Notes: generated by a model from the letters alone, not told the origin. A stretch of DNA of 64,000 bases from Paraburkholderia lacunae (GCF_003353175.1 NZ_QHKS01000005.1:124001-188000), one strand, 5' to 3'. Numbered from the stretch's first letter, positions 26,562 to 35,462 are shown. Translations and numbers: made by a program.

Positions 26562-26645
26562 ATCGAATTTCGTCAATTGACATATTTTGTATGTCGATGG
26601 CGGCGTAATTGCGACGCTTTGATTCGAGCGCCGTATTCAGCGTGA
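26562..26645 (+). pseudogene. Possible N-terminal remnant of a LysR-family regulator
   Basis: IEFRQLTYFVC (26562-26594) matches the canonical LysR start (MEFRQLRYFV), after which the frame breaks and a stop follows. It is on the opposite strand to the LysR C-terminal remnant 400 bp away, so an inversion or two separate fossils are both possible. The match is only about a dozen residues long. Confidence 0.35.
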
Positions 26646-26658
26646 TACTGACAATAAA

Positions 26659-26716
26659 AGGGCAATTGGATGGCAGTGTAAACCCGCTCGGTTTTCACTG
26701 TATGTGTGATTGCCCT
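26659..26716. repeat. 58-bp long imperfect hairpin in a gene-poor region
   Basis: Outer arms AGGGCAAT (26659-26666) and ATTGCCCT (26709-26716) are perfect. Inside, AGTGTAAACC and GGTTTTCACT pair with one mismatch around a CGCTC loop. It could be an extragenic palindrome or a structured transcript. The surrounding 25953-27317 contains only LysR fossils and no intact gene. Confidence 0.6.
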
Positions 26717-27317
26717 CACTCCCGCCTTTCAAATTTCTCCGCTATGTTCGGATAAACGCTTGTATGAAGCGTTCGAACGCTTCATCGTTGTTTCGCTGCC
26801 TGATTCCCATCGCGAAAACAGATCTCATTCGCACCTTCACGCGGCTTCTGCTCCAGGGCCCAGCTCAGAAGCAGAAGCGCTCGATTCATATGCCGGGGCG
26901 GTCTGAATTTTAAATAACAAGAATCATTCGGACCGCATGATCGAAGAAAAAATGTAGCGGTCATCAAGATCGAGAAATGACGATATTTGTCGGATCGACT
27001 CACAAATTAGTTGAAAAAAGACCGGCCATTTCGCTTTGCGTGGGGTAGCGCACGGTCTGTGAGTTGCGCTCCGCATAACGTGAACTTCAATCAGGTCCTG
27101 CTGCGATCTTTCCACGACTTTGTTCGCGCACAGCCAACGGTTTCTCTCGGGGTATATCAAATCGGACCGGGATTTTCCGTGAGAAAGATGCCGGGCGCTA
27201 CGCGCTATTCGAGTGGCGCGAAGCACATGTGAGCGGGCTTTGACGTTCGTTTTCGACAGTGAACAGAGATTCGCTGGCTGCATGAATCTGACTTTGGAAT
27301 ATGGTTAGGAGACACAA

Positions 27318-28985
27318 ATGAAAAAGTACAACGGGGAAACAAGGGCGTTGGGGACATGCAAGGCGGTTCTGGCAGTTGCCGTGACTCTGTATGCTGCAAT
27401 GGCCGGTGCGCAAACCAATCCGGCGACACCTGTCGCGCAGTCGACCGACTCGGCGAGGTTGACGTTGGCGCAAGCTTCGCCGACCGATTGTCCGATAGTC
27501 GACACGGTTGGTTGCGAGCGCGAATACGACGGTTCGGTGGTGGCTGGCGGGACCGGAATGATCGCGGCTGGTGGCTCGACATCGGCGGCCGGTCCGCAGA
27601 GCGGCGATGGGAGCGGAACGGGGAACGGGACTTCTTCGAGTGGCGCCGGCGGTGGCGGTGCAAGGAATGGGACCACGTCGGGGCCGGGAGGGCTCGGGGC
27701 GGGGAGTTCCGGTAGTGGCCGCGGTGGCAATGGGGGAGCGGGGTCGGCTGCTGGTACTGGGACTGGCGGCGGTGGCGCTGGTACCGGGGCGGCTGGCGTC
27801 GGCGGAACGGGTGCGGGTGGGACGGGCGCTGGCGGCACAGGCGGAACGGGTGCGGGTGGGACGGGCGCTGGCGGCGCAGGCGGAACGGGTGCGGGTGGGA
27901 CGGGCGCTGGTGGCGCAGGCGGAACGGGTGCGGGCGGGACGGGCGCTGGCGGCGCGGGCGGGACGGGCGCGGGCGGCACAGGCGGAACGGGTGCGGGTGG
28001 GACGGGCGCTGGCGGCGCAGGCGGAACGGGTGCGGGTGGGACGGGCGCTGGCGGCGCAGGCGGAACGGGTGCGGGTGGGACGGGCGCTGGCGGCGCAGGC
28101 GGAACGGGTGCGGGTGGGACGGGCGCTGGCGGCGCAGGCGGAACGGGTGCGGGTGGGACGGGCGCTGGCGGCGCAGGCGGAACGGGTGCGGGTGGGACGG
28201 GCGCTGGCGGCGCAGGCGGAACGGGTGCGGGTGGGACGGGCGCCGGTGGGGCAGGCGGAACAGGTACGGGTGGGACGGGCACTGGTGGCGCAGGCGGAAC
28301 CGGTGCGGGTGGAACAGGCACTGGTGGAACGGGTACTGGAGGCGATGGCGGCACAGGAGGTAACGGCGGCCAGGGTAACGGAGGTCACGGCAACGGCGGT
28401 CAGGGCAGTGGAGGCCAGGGCAACGGCGGTCAGGGCAGTGGCGGCCAGGGCAGCGGCGGTCACGGCAGCGGCGGTCAGGGCAGCGGCGGTCACGGCAGCG
28501 GCGGCCAGGGCAGCGGCGGCCAGGGCAGCGGCGGTCACGGCAGCGGCGGCCAGGGTGCCGGCGGTCAGGGCAGCGGCGGCCAGGGCAGCGGCGGTCACGG
28601 CAGCGGCGGTCAGGGCAGCGGCGGCCAGGGCAGCGGCGGTCACGGCAGCGGCGGTCAGGGCAACGGCGGCCAGGGCAGCGGCGGTCACGGCAGCGGCGGC
28701 CAGGGTGCCGGCGGTCAGGGCAGCGGCGGTCACGGCAGCGGCGGCGAGGGTAACGGCGGTCAGGGCAGCGGCGGTCACGGCAACGGCGGCGAGGGTAACG
28801 GAAGTCACGGCAACGGCGGTCAGGGTAACGGAGGCCAGGGCAGCGGCGGTCACGGCAACGGCGGCGAGGGTAACGGAAGTCACGGCAACGGCGGCCAAGG
28901 CAACGGAGGCCAAGGCAACGGAGGCCAAGGCAACGGAGGCCAAGGCAACGGAGGCCAAGGCAACGGCGGTGGCCACGGCCACTGA
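27318..28985 (+). CDS. Secreted glycine-rich repeat protein
   Basis: This 555-residue protein starts with a signal peptide (hydrophobic core [13 protein letters not shown], ending near AGA-Q) after an AGGAG ribosome binding site. A short unique segment to about residue 90 includes the pair CPIVDTVGC, possibly a disulfide. Then come two repeat blocks: about a dozen 13-residue GGTGAGGTGAGGA units, and about forty five-residue GGxGx units in which x is Q, H, E or N/S. It ends GGGHGH. No known catalytic domain is present. The His-rich second half could bind metals and the whole could be an extracellular matrix or surface component; both are inferences. It stands alone. Confidence 0.75.
   Translation: MKKYNGETRALGTCKAVLAVAVTLYAAMAGAQTNPATPVAQSTDSARLTLAQASPTDCPIVDTVGCEREYDGSVVAGGTGMIAAGGSTSAAGPQSGDGSGTGNGTSSSGAGGGGARNGTTSGPGGLGAGSSGSGRGGNGGAGSAAGTGTGGGGAGTGAAGVGGTGAGGTGAGGTGGTGAGGTGAGGAGGTGAGGTGAGGAGGTGAGGTGAGGAGGTGAGGTGGTGAGGTGAGGAGGTGAGGTGAGGAGGTGAGGTGAGGAGGTGAGGTGAGGAGGTGAGGTGAGGAGGTGAGGTGAGGAGGTGAGGTGAGGAGGTGTGGTGTGGAGGTGAGGTGTGGTGTGGDGGTGGNGGQGNGGHGNGGQGSGGQGNGGQGSGGQGSGGHGSGGQGSGGHGSGGQGSGGQGSGGHGSGGQGAGGQGSGGQGSGGHGSGGQGSGGQGSGGHGSGGQGNGGQGSGGHGSGGQGAGGQGSGGHGSGGEGNGGQGSGGHGNGGEGNGSHGNGGQGNGGQGSGGHGNGGEGNGSHGNGGQGNGGQGNGGQGNGGQGNGGQGNGGGHGH
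27804..28280 (+). repeat. 39-bp coding minisatellite in the glycine-rich gene
   Basis: The unit reads ggc gga acg ggt gcg ggt ggg acg ... gca, 13 codons long, repeated about a dozen times almost perfectly, with one shortened unit near 27965. Copies in the middle are identical at the base level, which implies recent expansion or gene conversion. Confidence 0.9.
28372..28972 (+). repeat. 15-bp coding repeat ([10 protein letters not shown]) in the glycine-rich gene
   Basis: Five-codon units of the form ggc ggt cac/cag ggc agc or aac run for about 600 bases. The third codon alternates between His (cac) and Gln (cag), with some Glu (gag). The last units (GGQGN) are again near identical. Confidence 0.9.
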
Positions 28986-29457
28986 CGCGGCGAATTTCGT
29001 TCAGCGCGCGGCGGTCGGCGAGACGGCCTCTCAAGCAGAAGTTTTCGCCTTGGAGACGTGAGCGGACACCACGACGGCCGTTCTGTGTCCCGTTCACGTA
29101 TCCAACACAAAAGCACAAAAACACAAAGAACAAGCCGCATGAAATCCCATCGACAGATATGCCTTCGAACCGAAGGCAATCTCGTCGAGGGTATGACTCG
29201 AGACCTCTCATATCCCAACCATCACCCGGCAAGGCGCTCGGACAACCCTCGCCGCTCCACCTGGATTCCCCGCTCCTGCTCCACCAAGAAACTTGGGCAG
29301 CATGACCACCCTCACGCGCGCCACCGCTAATACGCGCTCGCATCTTTGCACTGGCACATGAAGCGCCGACCGTGTTTAGAATGTCATGGCTTCGCGCGCG
29401 CTGGTGTTCGACAAACGCTCGCTCACATACCGCAACGGTCCATTCATAACGGAGTTC
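28986..29457. other. Intergenic region
   Basis: No gene is recognised between the glycine-rich gene and the hydrolase. TAGAAT near 29375-29380 resembles a -10 box for the hydrolase gene. Long antisense frames here are extensions of the repeat shadow. Confidence 0.4.
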
Positions 29458-30327
29458 GTGTTGAATCACAAACCGGCATCGTTCCCTCAAGCGTCATTGC
29501 TGATCGCCGCGGCACAAGCGCAGCCGGTATCCGGCGACGTATCGGCAAACATCGCCAGAACCGTCGAATTGACCGGCCTCGCCGCCGATAGGGGCGCGAA
29601 ACTGGTGGTTCTTCCGGAGAAGTTCCTGAGCGGCTATGAGCCCGACCTGATTGCCGGCGACCCCGCGAAATACGCATTCGACACAGACGACGCTCGGCTC
29701 GATCCGATCCGTGAAGTCTGCCGGCAGCGCGAGATCGCCGTGGTCGTCGGTGCGGCAACGCGTGGCGTTGGCGGCCTTTTCATTTCTTCGCTGGTGTTCA
29801 GCCGTTCCGGTGAGTTCATCGAGCCGTATCACAAGCAATATCTTTACAGCGGCGAGATGCGGATCTATCGGCCGGGTGCTCAAGGCGCGATGCTGGAGAT
29901 CGACGGCTGGCGGCTCGCACTCGGCGTCTGCTATGACTCGGGTTTTCCGGAGCACGCGCGCTTTGCAGCAATAAACGGCGCCCACGCCTATCTGGTGAGC
30001 GCGCTCTTCAGCGTGAAGAGCGGCTATCACCAGTCGCGCATCTGGTTTCCCGCGCGCGCTTTCGACAACACCATGTATGTGCTGATGTCGAATCACGTCG
30101 GCACGACGGGCGGCTGGCAGACCTGCGGCGCAAGCGCTATCTGGAGCCCGTATGGCGAGGTGGTGGCAGAGGCGAGTCGTGAGGGCGAAGAGGTGATTAC
30201 GGCGCGACTCGATCCGGCGGTTCTGGCCGATGTGCGCGAGCGTGAAACGGTGCTCGCGGATTTCAACGCGTTCAACGCGCGTGGCGACGAGATGCCGGGC
30301 GCCTACGCCGTGCATCGTCTGGATTAA
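29458..30327 (+). CDS. Carbon-nitrogen hydrolase (nitrilase superfamily)
   Basis: This 289-residue enzyme hydrolyses amide or nitrile C-N bonds. The Glu-Lys-Cys triad is present: Glu54 in VLPEKFLSGY, Lys126 in PYHKQYLYSG and Cys158 in LGVCYDSGFPE. GGAG at 29451-29454 and a -10-like TAGAAT just before an upstream in-frame ATG (29386) favour starting at GTG 29458 or TTG 29461, close to the family start ASLLIAAAQAQP; the ATG at 29386 would add 24 residues with no family similarity. There is no signal peptide. It resembles predicted amidohydrolases acting on small metabolites; the substrate is unknown. Confidence 0.88.
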   Translation: MLNHKPASFPQASLLIAAAQAQPVSGDVSANIARTVELTGLAADRGAKLVVLPEKFLSGYEPDLIAGDPAKYAFDTDDARLDPIREVCRQREIAVVVGAATRGVGGLFISSLVFSRSGEFIEPYHKQYLYSGEMRIYRPGAQGAMLEIDGWRLALGVCYDSGFPEHARFAAINGAHAYLVSALFSVKSGYHQSRIWFPARAFDNTMYVLMSNHVGTTGGWQTCGASAIWSPYGEVVAEASREGEEVITARLDPAVLADVRERETVLADFNAFNARGDEMPGAYAVHRLD

Positions 30328-30805
30328 AGGCACCGGACTCAAAGCGCAGGCGAATATCCGCTTCAACGAAGCTGGCCGCACCGCGCCTACCGTATCGTGG
30401 TGCGGCGCGGGTACGATCCACAGCAACGCCAACAGGCCCGCGATCAGGAGTGCCGCGATCTCACCGGCGACGGCCGCATCGCTCATGAACAGGCAAGCGT
30501 GAGCGGCCAACGCTACAACGCTGAGTTTGCGTCGTGTCCAAACGATGAAGAAGCTCACTTGCCCGACGGCTTGCTCAAGCGGATGGCGCAGCAAACCGTG
30601 CAATTGACGCGACGGGAGATCGCGAAAAGCGGGCCTCCGTCGAGCGAGGGCGCTGAATGAGTCTGAATGAGCTTGCACGCGTGACCGGATTGCCTGGAAC
30701 ATCGCGACCGGTGCGAGACTCATCGCGCCGATCGAGAACCACTCACGTCGGTTTGCAGCATGCTATCCGCTACAATGACGCGCACTACCCACCTGGAGAC
30801 TCGCC
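30328..30805. other. Intergenic region
   Basis: A 478-bp gap between the hydrolase and FKBP genes. No supported gene is seen. A minus-strand frame encodes one hydrophobic stretch (about 30420-30510) but lacks its own stop and start signals, so it is not called. Confidence 0.4.
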
Positions 30806-31207
30806 TTGAAATCAATTCTTGTTCTGGTCGCTGCGGCTGTTCTTTCTTCAACGGCCATGGCCGCTGCACCCGCTACCGAAAAGCTCCCTTCCGGCGTAGT
30901 CGTTGAGCATATTACGCAGGGCACCGGCGTCCAGCCCACGGCGGACGATGTCGTGAAGGTCAACTACCGCGGCACGCTCGCCAACGGCACGGAGTTCGAC
31001 AGCTCTGCAAAGCACGGCGGCCCGGCAACCTTTCCGCTCGGACGAGTGATTCCTTGCTGGACGCAAGGCGTGCAGAAAATGAAAGTAGGCGGCAAAGCCA
31101 AATTGACCTGCCCGGCGGCTACCGCCTACGGTGAGCGCGGCGTCGGCCCGATTCCGCCGAACAGTGATCTGACGTTCGAGGTCGAACTGGTTGGTATCGT
31201 CAAGTGA
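30806..31207 (+). CDS. Periplasmic FKBP-type peptidyl-prolyl isomerase
   Basis: This 133-residue isomerase catalyses cis-trans turnover of X-Pro bonds. It has a signal peptide (ILVLVAAAVLSSTAMAA) and then a complete FKBP domain: DDVVKVNYRGTLANGTEFDS, the active-site PLGRVIPCWTQGVQKMKVGG, and AYGERGVGPIPPNSDLTFEV. The start is a TTG at 30806 with GGAG nine bases upstream; the signal peptide begins right after it. It probably helps fold exported proteins. A terminator follows at 31234. Confidence 0.93.
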   Translation: MKSILVLVAAAVLSSTAMAAAPATEKLPSGVVVEHITQGTGVQPTADDVVKVNYRGTLANGTEFDSSAKHGGPATFPLGRVIPCWTQGVQKMKVGGKAKLTCPAATAYGERGVGPIPPNSDLTFEVELVGIVK

Positions 31208-31233
31208 TCGAGTGCCAGCTTCGTTAGGACCAG

Positions 31234-31270
31234 GCCCTTCTTCGGACACCGAAGCGGGGCTTTTCCTTTT
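31234..31270 (+). terminator. Rho-independent terminator after the FKBP gene
   Basis: GCCC-TT-CTTCGG (31234 on) pairs with CCGAAG-CG-GGGC (to 31260) with a small internal loop, and TTTTCCTTTT follows. It lies 27 bp after the stop. Confidence 0.75.
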
Positions 31271-31329
31271 GAGGGTCCGCGATTTGCCCGCTGCAATTTA
31301 TCTGTGGCGAAACGCGAGGAGGCAGGCTG

Positions 31330-31563
31330 TCATTCACTCGGCGTTGTAAAGAGCATCAATACATAGACAATAGTCGACACCACTATGATGCCGACACCGA
31401 CGAACACTTTGAGTCGGTCGAATTCCACGCCGCCATTGATCACCACGCCGATTCCGGCAACTGCTGACAGCGTGCCGATCGTGGCCAGCAACACGTGCAC
31501 CTTGCTGCGAATAAGCTTGCGCCGTTCTGGACTTGCGCCTTCTCTCCAGCTGTCGAGTTTCAT
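31330..31563 (-). CDS. Small two-helix membrane protein, unrecognised
   Basis: I do not recognise this 77-residue protein. It has a basic amphipathic N-terminus (SWREGASPERRKLIRSK), then helices VHVLLATIGTLSAVAGIGVVI and VFVGVGIIVVSTIVYVLMLF joined by a short turn NGGVEFDRLK. ATG at 31563 has AGGA about ten bases upstream and is preferred to an ATG 57 bases earlier without a ribosome binding site. It lies alone, convergent with the FKBP gene. Confidence 0.65.
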   Translation of the reverse strand: MKLDSWREGASPERRKLIRSKVHVLLATIGTLSAVAGIGVVINGGVEFDRLKVFVGVGIIVVSTIVYVLMLFTTPSE

Positions 31564-32006
31564 TGAATCATCCTTTCCGCCGGAATACGGCGGCAGTGAA
31601 GAACTCAATTCGAGCGTCATGCGATAGAGAGAACACCCGCTTGTATGGCGAGTGTTTGTTCAATTATAGAAAGCCTGTATGACTCGCCAACCAGTAAAAA
31701 CATCAACCGGGAACATCCAGCCTCTCATGGTCGCGATGCTATTCATTCGGTAGCGACGAGAACGCCGAACGTCTCCCGCTGCGCGCAGGCGGCGGCGCGA
31801 ACTATGTCGGTAGTGACGAAATGCACGCGTGCGCGGCGCGTCTGACCCTCGAGGAGCGGCGGGCAGGCGCGGTCTTTTTTCAAGTCTGATTTTCAAGTCC
31901 GCACGTGCTCAGTCGTTTACTTTTTACTCACGCGTGGATGTGGGAAGCGCCGCTTTGCGCACTCGAGGAGAACCGCCGTCATTCGTCGCCCGTCAGGAGC
32001 GCCTGC
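31564..32006. other. Intergenic region between divergent genes
   Basis: The gap should contain promoters for the small membrane protein and the DUF6765 gene. No gene is recognised; short frames here have no ribosome binding site. Confidence 0.4.
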
Positions 32007-33080
32007 ATGAACATCGACTTTCATTATGGGGTCGTCTATATCGTTGCCCGCATTGGCGGGATGACTGCGTGCGAGGCGCTCACGGTGGCGCATGCGTGCC
32101 AGTATGTCGACGACGCGACAACCCACGGAATACTGCGTTTTTCAGGCGGCGAGACGTTTGAGCGTTTTGCCACCGCGCACAAGCTTTTCGACTATTCCAA
32201 CACCGAGAACGATCAGAACACGCTGGTGTGGACGCCGTTTCATTTTCTGCCGGCCGGCGAAGGGGAAACGCTGGAAGATAAGGCGGTGTGCCGGGCGGAT
32301 AGCGCCGTGGCGCGCGAGGTCGTCCGGCGGGCGATCCGGCAAAAAGGCGCCGACACCGCTTTGCACCGGCTGGGTGTGACGCTCCACGCTTATGTCGATA
32401 CATGGGCGCATCAAGGGTTCGCCGGTATCGAAAGCCGGATGAACCGGATTCATCAGCTGGAGGCCGAAGACTGCACGCCGGAAAACTGGCTTGCGCATCT
32501 TACTCGCGCGACGCGGCATCTGATCGACCGAGTCGAGTCCGATGTACTAACGGCTGCGCTGCCCGTCGGTCACGGCGCTGCATTGTACTTTCCCGACCAG
32601 CCGTGGGCGATATGGAATTACGTCGATGGCCGGGGCGTGCGCATCGAAAGACATAATCTGAACGAGTTCGTCCAGGCGGCCGAAATGGCTTGCCGCGTGG
32701 TTCGCGCTTATGTGGCTGGGCGGGCGGATTTCGAATTTCAGCCGGGCATGCCGGATGACGTGAAAGAGGTGCTCACCGAGCTTCTCGCCAGCAACCGGGA
32801 TTTGGACGACAACAAGCGCTTGCGGACCATTTGCGATGCGGTCAAGGCGGGCGCCATTCCCGGCTTGCGGGAGTCTGTGCCGGACTACGTGGCCAAAGGT
32901 TTGGGCTCGTGGAAGTGCAAAGCGACCGGTTTGCAATCCGACGATGACGGTGTGGACCGCCCGCCATGGAGCGAAGCTTTCGAAAGAAGCGACTACCGGC
33001 GCTTTCACGATGCCGTCAAGGAGCACCGTTTCGTGACGACGCAGGAAATCCTGCCGGCTCATGGACTGCGGATCGCGTAA
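32007..33080 (+). CDS. DUF6765 family protein
   Basis: This 357-residue protein starts MNIDFHYGVVYIVARIGGM after a perfectly placed AGGAG, which fixes the start at 32007. Residues 5-40 contain FHYG and AHACQYVDDATT, and near residue 130 comes LGVTLHAYVDTWAHQGFAGI. This spread of His and Asp residues recalls metal ligands in zinc-dependent phospholipase C/P1 nuclease-type helical hydrolases. There is no signal peptide, so it should be cytoplasmic. A hydrolase role on lipids or phosphodiesters is inference from motif spacing only; the family is uncharacterised. Confidence 0.8.
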   Translation: MNIDFHYGVVYIVARIGGMTACEALTVAHACQYVDDATTHGILRFSGGETFERFATAHKLFDYSNTENDQNTLVWTPFHFLPAGEGETLEDKAVCRADSAVAREVVRRAIRQKGADTALHRLGVTLHAYVDTWAHQGFAGIESRMNRIHQLEAEDCTPENWLAHLTRATRHLIDRVESDVLTAALPVGHGAALYFPDQPWAIWNYVDGRGVRIERHNLNEFVQAAEMACRVVRAYVAGRADFEFQPGMPDDVKEVLTELLASNRDLDDNKRLRTICDAVKAGAIPGLRESVPDYVAKGLGSWKCKATGLQSDDDGVDRPPWSEAFERSDYRRFHDAVKEHRFVTTQEILPAHGLRIA

Positions 33081-33120
33081 ATGAGCCGGCAATAACCCGA
33101 TCTTTCAGGTATCCGCCAGG

Positions 33121-33366
33121 TTATTGCTGGCGCGCTGCCTGACGCTGGGCAGCCTGTTCTTCCGCATGTTTCTTCGCCATGTGTCTTCCCACCAGGCAAC
33201 CGCCCACCGCGCCCACGACCGCGTGATGCCCGGCATAGTGCCCAGCGACTCCGCCCACCACGGCACCCTTGACGCAGCCGGCCGCGTTCGCCGTGCCGAT
33301 GGTGGCCGCAGCGGCCGCGGTCAATGCAATCGCCGTGAGGGCGGTTTTGATAAAACTAGCTTTCAT
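33121..33366 (-). CDS. Small secreted glycine-zipper-like protein
   Basis: This 81-residue protein has a signal peptide ending near ANA-AGC. The mature part has a Gly/His-rich hydrophobic zipper (GAVVGGVAGHYAGHHAVVGA, VGGCLVGRHMA) with two cysteines, and a charged C-terminal tail KKHAEEQAAQRQAARQQ. Glycine-zipper proteins of this type insert into or line the outer membrane. It lies 53 bp downstream of another small secreted protein on the same strand, so they may be co-transcribed. Confidence 0.8.
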   Translation of the reverse strand: MKASFIKTALTAIALTAAAAATIGTANAAGCVKGAVVGGVAGHYAGHHAVVGAVGGCLVGRHMAKKHAEEQAAQRQAARQQ

Positions 33367-33419
33367 CTGAACGTACCGTGTTGTCGAGTTTTTCGAAGGT
33401 GGGGCATTGCTGCGTCATT

Positions 33420-33746
33420 TCAATAGCCGCCCCAACGGTCGCGCTCACGCCATTCATGCTCACGCCATTGCTCGCGGCGCCATTCGCGTTCGCGCCATTC
33501 GCGACGCTCGCGCCATTGGCGTGCTCTCCAATCGCCATAGCCGCCATAGCCGCCATAGCCGCCATAGGCGACCGCTACCGGAGCCGCTTCGTAGGCAACC
33601 GGCGGCGCGACATAAACGGGTGGGGGCGGTGCATAGACTGCAACCGGAATGCCGACTCCGACGGCCACATCCACGTGCGCCGATGCCACCGACGATGCCG
33701 CCAGAACTGCCAGACCAAGTACCGCGCCAACGATCTTCTTGTTCAT
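33420..33746 (-). CDS. Secreted PXPV-type protein with WRE-rich C-terminus
   Basis: This 108-residue exported protein has a signal peptide ending AHA/SAHA. The mature N-terminus VDVAVGVGIPVAVYAPPPPV matches the PXPV repeat family. It continues with YGGYGGYGGYG and a strongly basic Arg/Trp/Glu tail (RQWRERREWREREWRREQWR). GGAGAAGGG lies directly before ATG 33746. Codons of the YGG and WRE blocks are short tandem repeats (nine and twelve bases). The role is unknown; such proteins are abundant in Burkholderia envelopes. Confidence 0.82.
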   Translation of the reverse strand: MNKKIVGAVLGLAVLAASSVASAHVDVAVGVGIPVAVYAPPPPVYVAPPVAYEAAPVAVAYGGYGGYGGYGDWRARQWRERREWREREWRREQWREHEWRERDRWGGY

Positions 33747-34119
33747 TTCCCTTCTCCTTGCGCACCGAGTGCGCTGCATCTGCTTGTTGCCGGTTTGCTG
33801 CTGAGTACGGTTCCGAGTGTAGGAGAGCGATGCGGACACAGGTGAAACAGCTCTGCGAGATTGGTAACGCGGAGTTACCGGGGAGTGGGCGAAGCTCAAT
33901 ACCCCGATGTGCCGGTCACGGTAGCGGCAATAGCAACGGCAAGGCCTGGTTATCGCGTTTCGTCTTTTTTCAAGGCCGGCGGGTGCGCAGTTGCACTAGC
34001 AAGTTAAAAAAATAGCCGGACAGGCTTTGAATCTCTGGATGCTTGCCTATAGTAGAAGCGACTATTGCTGTAATGTGCAGTGACCTGCTTCTGATGATAG
34101 GTACGACGGGGAATTGGAA
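33747..34119. other. Intergenic region between divergent genes
   Basis: It holds promoters in both directions. TTGCCTATAGTAG near 34045-34060 contains a -10-like TATAGT for the plus-strand gene. No gene is recognised. Confidence 0.4.
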
Positions 34120-34458
34120 ATGACGCCAACGAACGCTGCGATTTATCGGTCCCAGACTTGCACGCCGGAGTCGTTACGAACGCTTGCCGGCTATCTCGAA
34201 CTGGCGCTCGACGAAGGCGAAAGCGTGGTACTGATGCGAATTGGCACTGAGGTGCGCGGCGTTTATGTCGGCAACCCGTCCGGGGCATTTGAAGATTTGA
34301 CGGATCACGGCGTAGTGCCCGCCTTTCAGGCAGAGGAAATGCTGGCATTGACGCAACTGGGTCTCAACCGGATAACCGCGGATGATCAACAGTACCGGTT
34401 CATGCGCAGCGTGAGGTACATTGCCGACCGCCAGGCCGTCGTTTTTACGCCGACGTGA
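34120..34458 (+). CDS. Small cytoplasmic protein, unrecognised
   Basis: I do not recognise this 112-residue protein. It has no signal peptide or membrane helix. The sequence predicts mixed alpha/beta structure with SLRTLAGYLELALDEGESVV, LMRIGTEVRGVYVGNPSGAF and a C-terminal VRYIADRQAVVFTP. ATG 34120 is used; a TTG six bases earlier is also in frame. It lies 179 bp upstream of the H-NS-type gene on the same strand. Confidence 0.65.
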   Translation: MTPTNAAIYRSQTCTPESLRTLAGYLELALDEGESVVLMRIGTEVRGVYVGNPSGAFEDLTDHGVVPAFQAEEMLALTQLGLNRITADDQQYRFMRSVRYIADRQAVVFTPT

Positions 34459-34637
34459 GCGGCCGGCGAGTGAATGGAAAGGCAAAAGAACGCGGAAATT
34501 GAGTAGTGGCCTTGAAAGGTTCGTACTCCACTGGATGCGTAATGACCTCAAGCCGATCTCTTTTGAGCTGACCGGATCTGCCTTTCTCATGCCAATCGTG
34601 GCATAGTTCGGTCGATTACCACATAAGGAGCAATCAA

Positions 34638-35462
34638 ATGCCCACGTTAGAGCAAATCCAGGCCAAGCTTAAGAAGCTCCAGGCGCAAGCCGACGTGCTT
34701 ATCGCCAGGAAGGCACAACTCGCGGTCGACCAGATTCGCGATCTGATGCTCAAGCATGGTCTGACTACCGCAGATATCGAAGCAAAGGCCAAGGCGAAAC
34801 GCGACGCGAATGCCTTGCATGGCCGCCATGCGAATGGAAAGGCAAAAGCCGCTGCCAAAGCAAATGGCAATAAGCTGCCCAAGTATCGCGACGACAAAAC
34901 CGGCGCGACCTGGACCGGTCACGGGCGTGCGCCGGGTTGGATTGCCGGCGTGAAAGACCGCACTCCATTTCTGGTCGAGGGCGCCAGCGAGCAGAAGTCT
35001 GCTGTCAAGGCTTCGGTCACGCGCGCCGCTGCCGGCCGCAAAGGGCAACCTAAAGGCAAACAGCCGCCCAAGTACCGCGACCCGAAAACCGGTGCGACCT
35101 GGAGTGGACGCGGTCCGGCGCCGGCCTGGCTCTCGGCGGCGAGAGACCGCAGCAAGTTTCTGATCGACAGCACCGCGGCAACCAGCGGCACGGTCAGCAC
35201 GAAGGCGGCAGCCAAAAAAGGCGCGACAGCGAAAAAGGCCACCGTCTCCAAAACAGTGGCGAAGAAAACCGCTGCGGCGGCGAAGAAAGTAGCGGCAAAG
35301 AAAGGCGCTGCAAAGCCGGCTGCGAGGAAGACCGCAACGAAGACCGCAACAGCGGGCAGGGCGGCAAAAAAAGCCCCGGGCCGCAAGGCGCGTAGTGAGG
35401 GCAATGCGGGCGCGGCCACGACTGCGGCGCCGGCAACCTCGACGGCGCAGACGGGCGCGTGA
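34638..35462 (+). CDS. H-NS-family nucleoid protein with two DNA-binding modules and a histone H1-like tail
   Basis: This 274-residue protein begins with an H-NS-type oligomerisation helix (LEQIQAKLKKLQAQADVLIA) and a linker. Two H-NS C-terminal DNA-binding modules follow: PKYRDDKTGATWTGHGRAPG near residue 80 and PKYRDPKTGATWSGRGPAPA near residue 145. The last 100 residues are a KKA/AAKK-rich tail like histone H1. Ordinary H-NS proteins are about 100-135 residues with one module. AAGGAG eight bases before ATG 34638 fixes the start. It should bind AT-rich DNA and silence or compact it; the duplicate modules may bridge or bind more tightly, which is inference. Confidence 0.92.
   Translation: MPTLEQIQAKLKKLQAQADVLIARKAQLAVDQIRDLMLKHGLTTADIEAKAKAKRDANALHGRHANGKAKAAAKANGNKLPKYRDDKTGATWTGHGRAPGWIAGVKDRTPFLVEGASEQKSAVKASVTRAAAGRKGQPKGKQPPKYRDPKTGATWSGRGPAPAWLSAARDRSKFLIDSTAATSGTVSTKAAAKKGATAKKATVSKTVAKKTAAAAKKVAAKKGAAKPAARKTATKTATAGRAAKKAPGRKARSEGNAGAATTAAPATSTAQTGA

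Noticed and set aside
25953-27317. Gene-poor stretch considered as a genomic island or insertion sequence
   Set aside because: No transposase, integrase, terminal repeats or attachment site could be identified; only gene fossils and one hairpin.
27205-29490. Very long minus-strand frames (up to 761 codons) opposite the glycine-rich gene
   Set aside because: They arise because GC-rich 39-bp and 15-bp repeats contain no stop in any frame; products are Arg/Pro/Cys-rich, with no ribosome binding site or domain.
30330-30723. Minus-strand frame with one hydrophobic stretch
   Set aside because: The frame runs without a stop through the whole hydrolase gene and has no clear start; composition in the hydrophobic part is suggestive but not enough.
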